Shown here: piece after piece, positions 62,601 to 64,000 of the stretch
Layout: the number at the start of each line of letters is the position of its first letter
Position numbering within the stretch: position 1 is the stretch's first letter
Assembly: GCF_932526225.1 (NCBI RefSeq)
Contig: NC_064046.1
Span: forward strand, 15,513,408 to 15,577,407
From: Nematostella vectensis
Taxonomy: Eukaryota > Cnidaria > Anthozoa > Actiniaria > Edwardsiidae
Direction of reading: 5' to 3'
DNA length: 64,000 nucleotides
The notes under the pieces: generated by a model
Seen by the model: only the letters and a program-made list of their open reading frames with translations
The model's database searches: none
Told to the model about the DNA's origin: nothing
Position numbers and translations under genes: made by a program

Positions 62601-63599
62601 ATGTCAGTATACCTTCTTTTTATGTCATGACACACCCAGAACAGTATAGTTAAGTATCGATATTTAAAAAAAAAATAAAGAAAAAAAATAGGCTATCAGC
62701 GGGAATCGAACCCGGGTCGCTGCGTTAGTAGTCAAGTGCCCGCAACGAAAGACTAACGTGGCATTGCTGAAGGGAATTTTAATGAAAATTACTTTTAATA
62801 CTATTGGTATCGTAAACTATCCCAAGCAAAGTCACCATCGGACTGGAGGTTACATTCGGGAAAAGCTTCAGGGTTACATTCGGGAATTTGTTTTACGAGT
62901 GTAACCTCCAAAAGGTTACAATCGATAAATTTTTTTCCGAATGTAAATTCCAAAAAGTAACATTAGGAAAAATAAAACAGTATACTCGGAAAAAAAGGTA
63001 TATCAATCTATCGAGCGCTATGCTCTATGTTAAAATCTACTTAATCAATTTATCCAAGGAATCTAGTTAATTCTTGTGTGCATAAAATATGTACAGGATC
63101 CTGAACAAAGCATGAGCACATCAAAGATGCTGAGAGTACATAAAAATGTCCCTATACCTTCTTTTTATGTCATGACACACCAAGAACAGTATAATTAAGT
63201 ATCGATATTTAAAAAAAAAATAAATAAAAAAAAATAGGCTATCAGCGGGAATCGAACCCGGGTAGCTGCGTTAGTAGTCAAGTGCCCGCAACGAAAGACT
63301 AACGTGGCATTGCTGAAGGGAATTGTAATGAAAATTACTTTTAATACTATTGGTATCGTAAATTATCCCAAGCAAAGTCACCATCGGACTGGAGGTTACA
63401 TTCGGGAAAAGCTTCAGGGTTACATTCGGGAATTTGTTTTACGAGTGTAACCTCCAAAAGGTTACAATCGATAATTTTTTATCCGAATGTAAATTCCAAA
63501 AAGTAACATTAGGAAAAATAAAACAGTATACTCGGAAAAAAAGGTATATCAATCTATCGAGCGCTATGCTCTATGTTAGAATCTACTTAATCAAGTTAT
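53675..63599. repeat. 18-unit higher-order repeat, copy 2
   Basis: Near-identical to copy 1. Differences I noticed are A44602/G54418, T45188/C55004, C50840/T60657, G51867/C61684, G52399/A62216 and one or two A-run lengths. Copy 2 ends inside U117, which departs from U99 at 63,600 (GTTATT against GTTATC). The junction therefore falls within about 108 bp of the same part of the unit (53,675-53,782), as expected for in-register unequal exchange. After it, the tail of U117 and U118 look like the U115 tail and U116, a further two-unit step. Confidence 0.95.
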
Positions 63600-64000
63600 T
63601 CAAGGAATCTAGTTAGTTCTTGTGTGCATAAAATATGTACAGGATCCTGAACAAAGCATGAGCACATCAAAGACGCTGGGAGTACATAAAAATGTCAGTA
63701 TACCTTCTTTTTATGTCATGACACACCCAGAACAGTATAGTTAAGTATCGATATTTAAAAAAAAAATAAAGAAAAAAAATAGGCTATCAGCGGGAATCGA
63801 ACCCGGGTCGCTGCGTTAGTAGTCAAGTGCCCGCAACGAAAGACTAACGTGGCATTGCTGAAGGGAATTTTAATGAAAATTACTTTTAATACTATTGGTA
63901 TCGTAAACTATCCCAAGCAAAGTCACCATCGGACTGGAGGTTACATTCGGGAAAAGCTTCAGGGTTACATTCGGGAATTTGTTTTACGAGTGTAACCTCC

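Larger units (their letters stand above)
1..64000. repeat. Satellite array, ~545-bp unit, 118 anchors, open at both ends
   Basis: The window is a single head-to-tail tandem repeat with no unique DNA. I number units U1 to U118 by the first base of the tRNA-like segment (GGCTATC on the plus strand). Starts: 10, 556, 1102, 1644, 2187, 2732, 3281, 3823, 4366, 4911 (U10), 5456, 5999, 6545, 7091, 7635, 8181, 8724, 9266, 9813, 10360 (U20), 10908, 11455, 12001, 12542, 13086, 13632, 14173, 14717, 15262, 15808 (U30), 16354, 16899, 17444, 17986, 18530, 19072, 19618, 20164, 20711, 21259 (U40), 21805, 22351, 22895, 23440, 23982, 24528, 25074, 25622, 26170, 26716 (U50), 27262, 27806, 28348, 28894, 29440, 29987, 30535, 31081, 31627, 32172 (U60), 32717, 33259, 33802, 34344, 34890, 35432, 35978, 36523, 37070, 37616 (U70), 38162, 38704, 39250, 39792, 40336, 40881, 41425, 41969, 42516, 43060 (U80), 43604, 44151, 44697, 45243, 45788, 46335, 46881, 47427, 47973, 48518 (U90), 49062, 49607, 50151, 50695, 51240, 51784, 52329, 52874, 53420, 53967 (U100), 54513, 55059, 55605, 56152, 56698, 57244, 57790, 58335, 58879, 59424 (U110), 59968, 60512, 61057, 61601, 62146, 62691, 63237, 63782 (U118, cut by the window end). 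All units share one orientation. Much of the length variation lies in the A-rich tract. Confidence 0.99.

Noticed and set aside
207-63616. Dozens of open frames of 60-83 codons on both strands
   Set aside because: They recur once per unit, nearly all open at TTG or GTG, are shorter than 90 codons, cross the tRNA-like segment or A-tract, and break freely in sister units. They are by-products of the satellite.
1-64000. CRISPR array
   Set aside because: The repeat is about 545 bp with no short repeat and unique spacer pattern, and the DNA looks eukaryotic.

Overview
The whole 64,000-base window is one uninterrupted head-to-tail tandem repeat (satellite DNA). I find no credible protein-coding gene, no complete RNA gene, no intact transposon, no CRISPR array and no unique flanking DNA. 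The array enters at base 1 and leaves at base 64,000, so neither edge is seen. I count 118 anchors of one unit (117 full periods between positions 10 and 63,782). The mean period is about 545 bp and every unit is 541-549 bp long. The units are AT-rich (G+C about one third by eye). This points to a eukaryotic nuclear satellite (centromeric, pericentromeric or another heterochromatic block). I cannot name the organism from the sequence.

Each unit has the same four-part anatomy. (1) A 65-bp tRNA-related segment on the minus strand has a near-universal Pol III B box (GGTTCGATTCC), a T arm and an anticodon-like stem, and runs into oligo-T on that strand. (2) A spacer of about 90 bp follows. (3) Next comes a 145-bp block of about seven degenerate copies of a 15-bp motif (GGTTACATTCGGGAA), spaced 18-24 bp apart in mixed orientation. 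It includes a 65-bp hairpin with 14-base arms. (4) The last roughly 240 bp hold two perfect 10-bp palindromes and a nested dyad, and end in an A-rich tract that leads into the next unit.

Above the unit level the array is a mosaic of multi-unit (higher-order) duplications. From the left: a 4-unit block duplicated at 1.1-5.5 kb with a nested 3-unit repeat to 7.1 kb; a copy of units 2-5 at 11.5-13.6 kb; a 3-unit tandem at 12.0-15.3 kb; a 9-unit / 8-unit / partial block series at 19.1-31.1 kb with a further partial copy at 35.4-38.2 kb; a 7-unit segment at 15.8-19.6 kb repeated at 31.1-34.9 kb; 2-unit and 3-unit tandems at 37.6-44.1 kb; and an 18-unit block of 9,816 bp present twice in tandem at about 43.9-63.6 kb with only a handful of differences. 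The last is the youngest large event visible.

The short open frames in both directions are by-products of the repeat. Almost all open at TTG or GTG, and the same frame recurs in dozens of units. The observations most worth following are the tRNA-like Pol III module in every unit, the phased iteron block beside it, and the recent 9.8-kb amplification.
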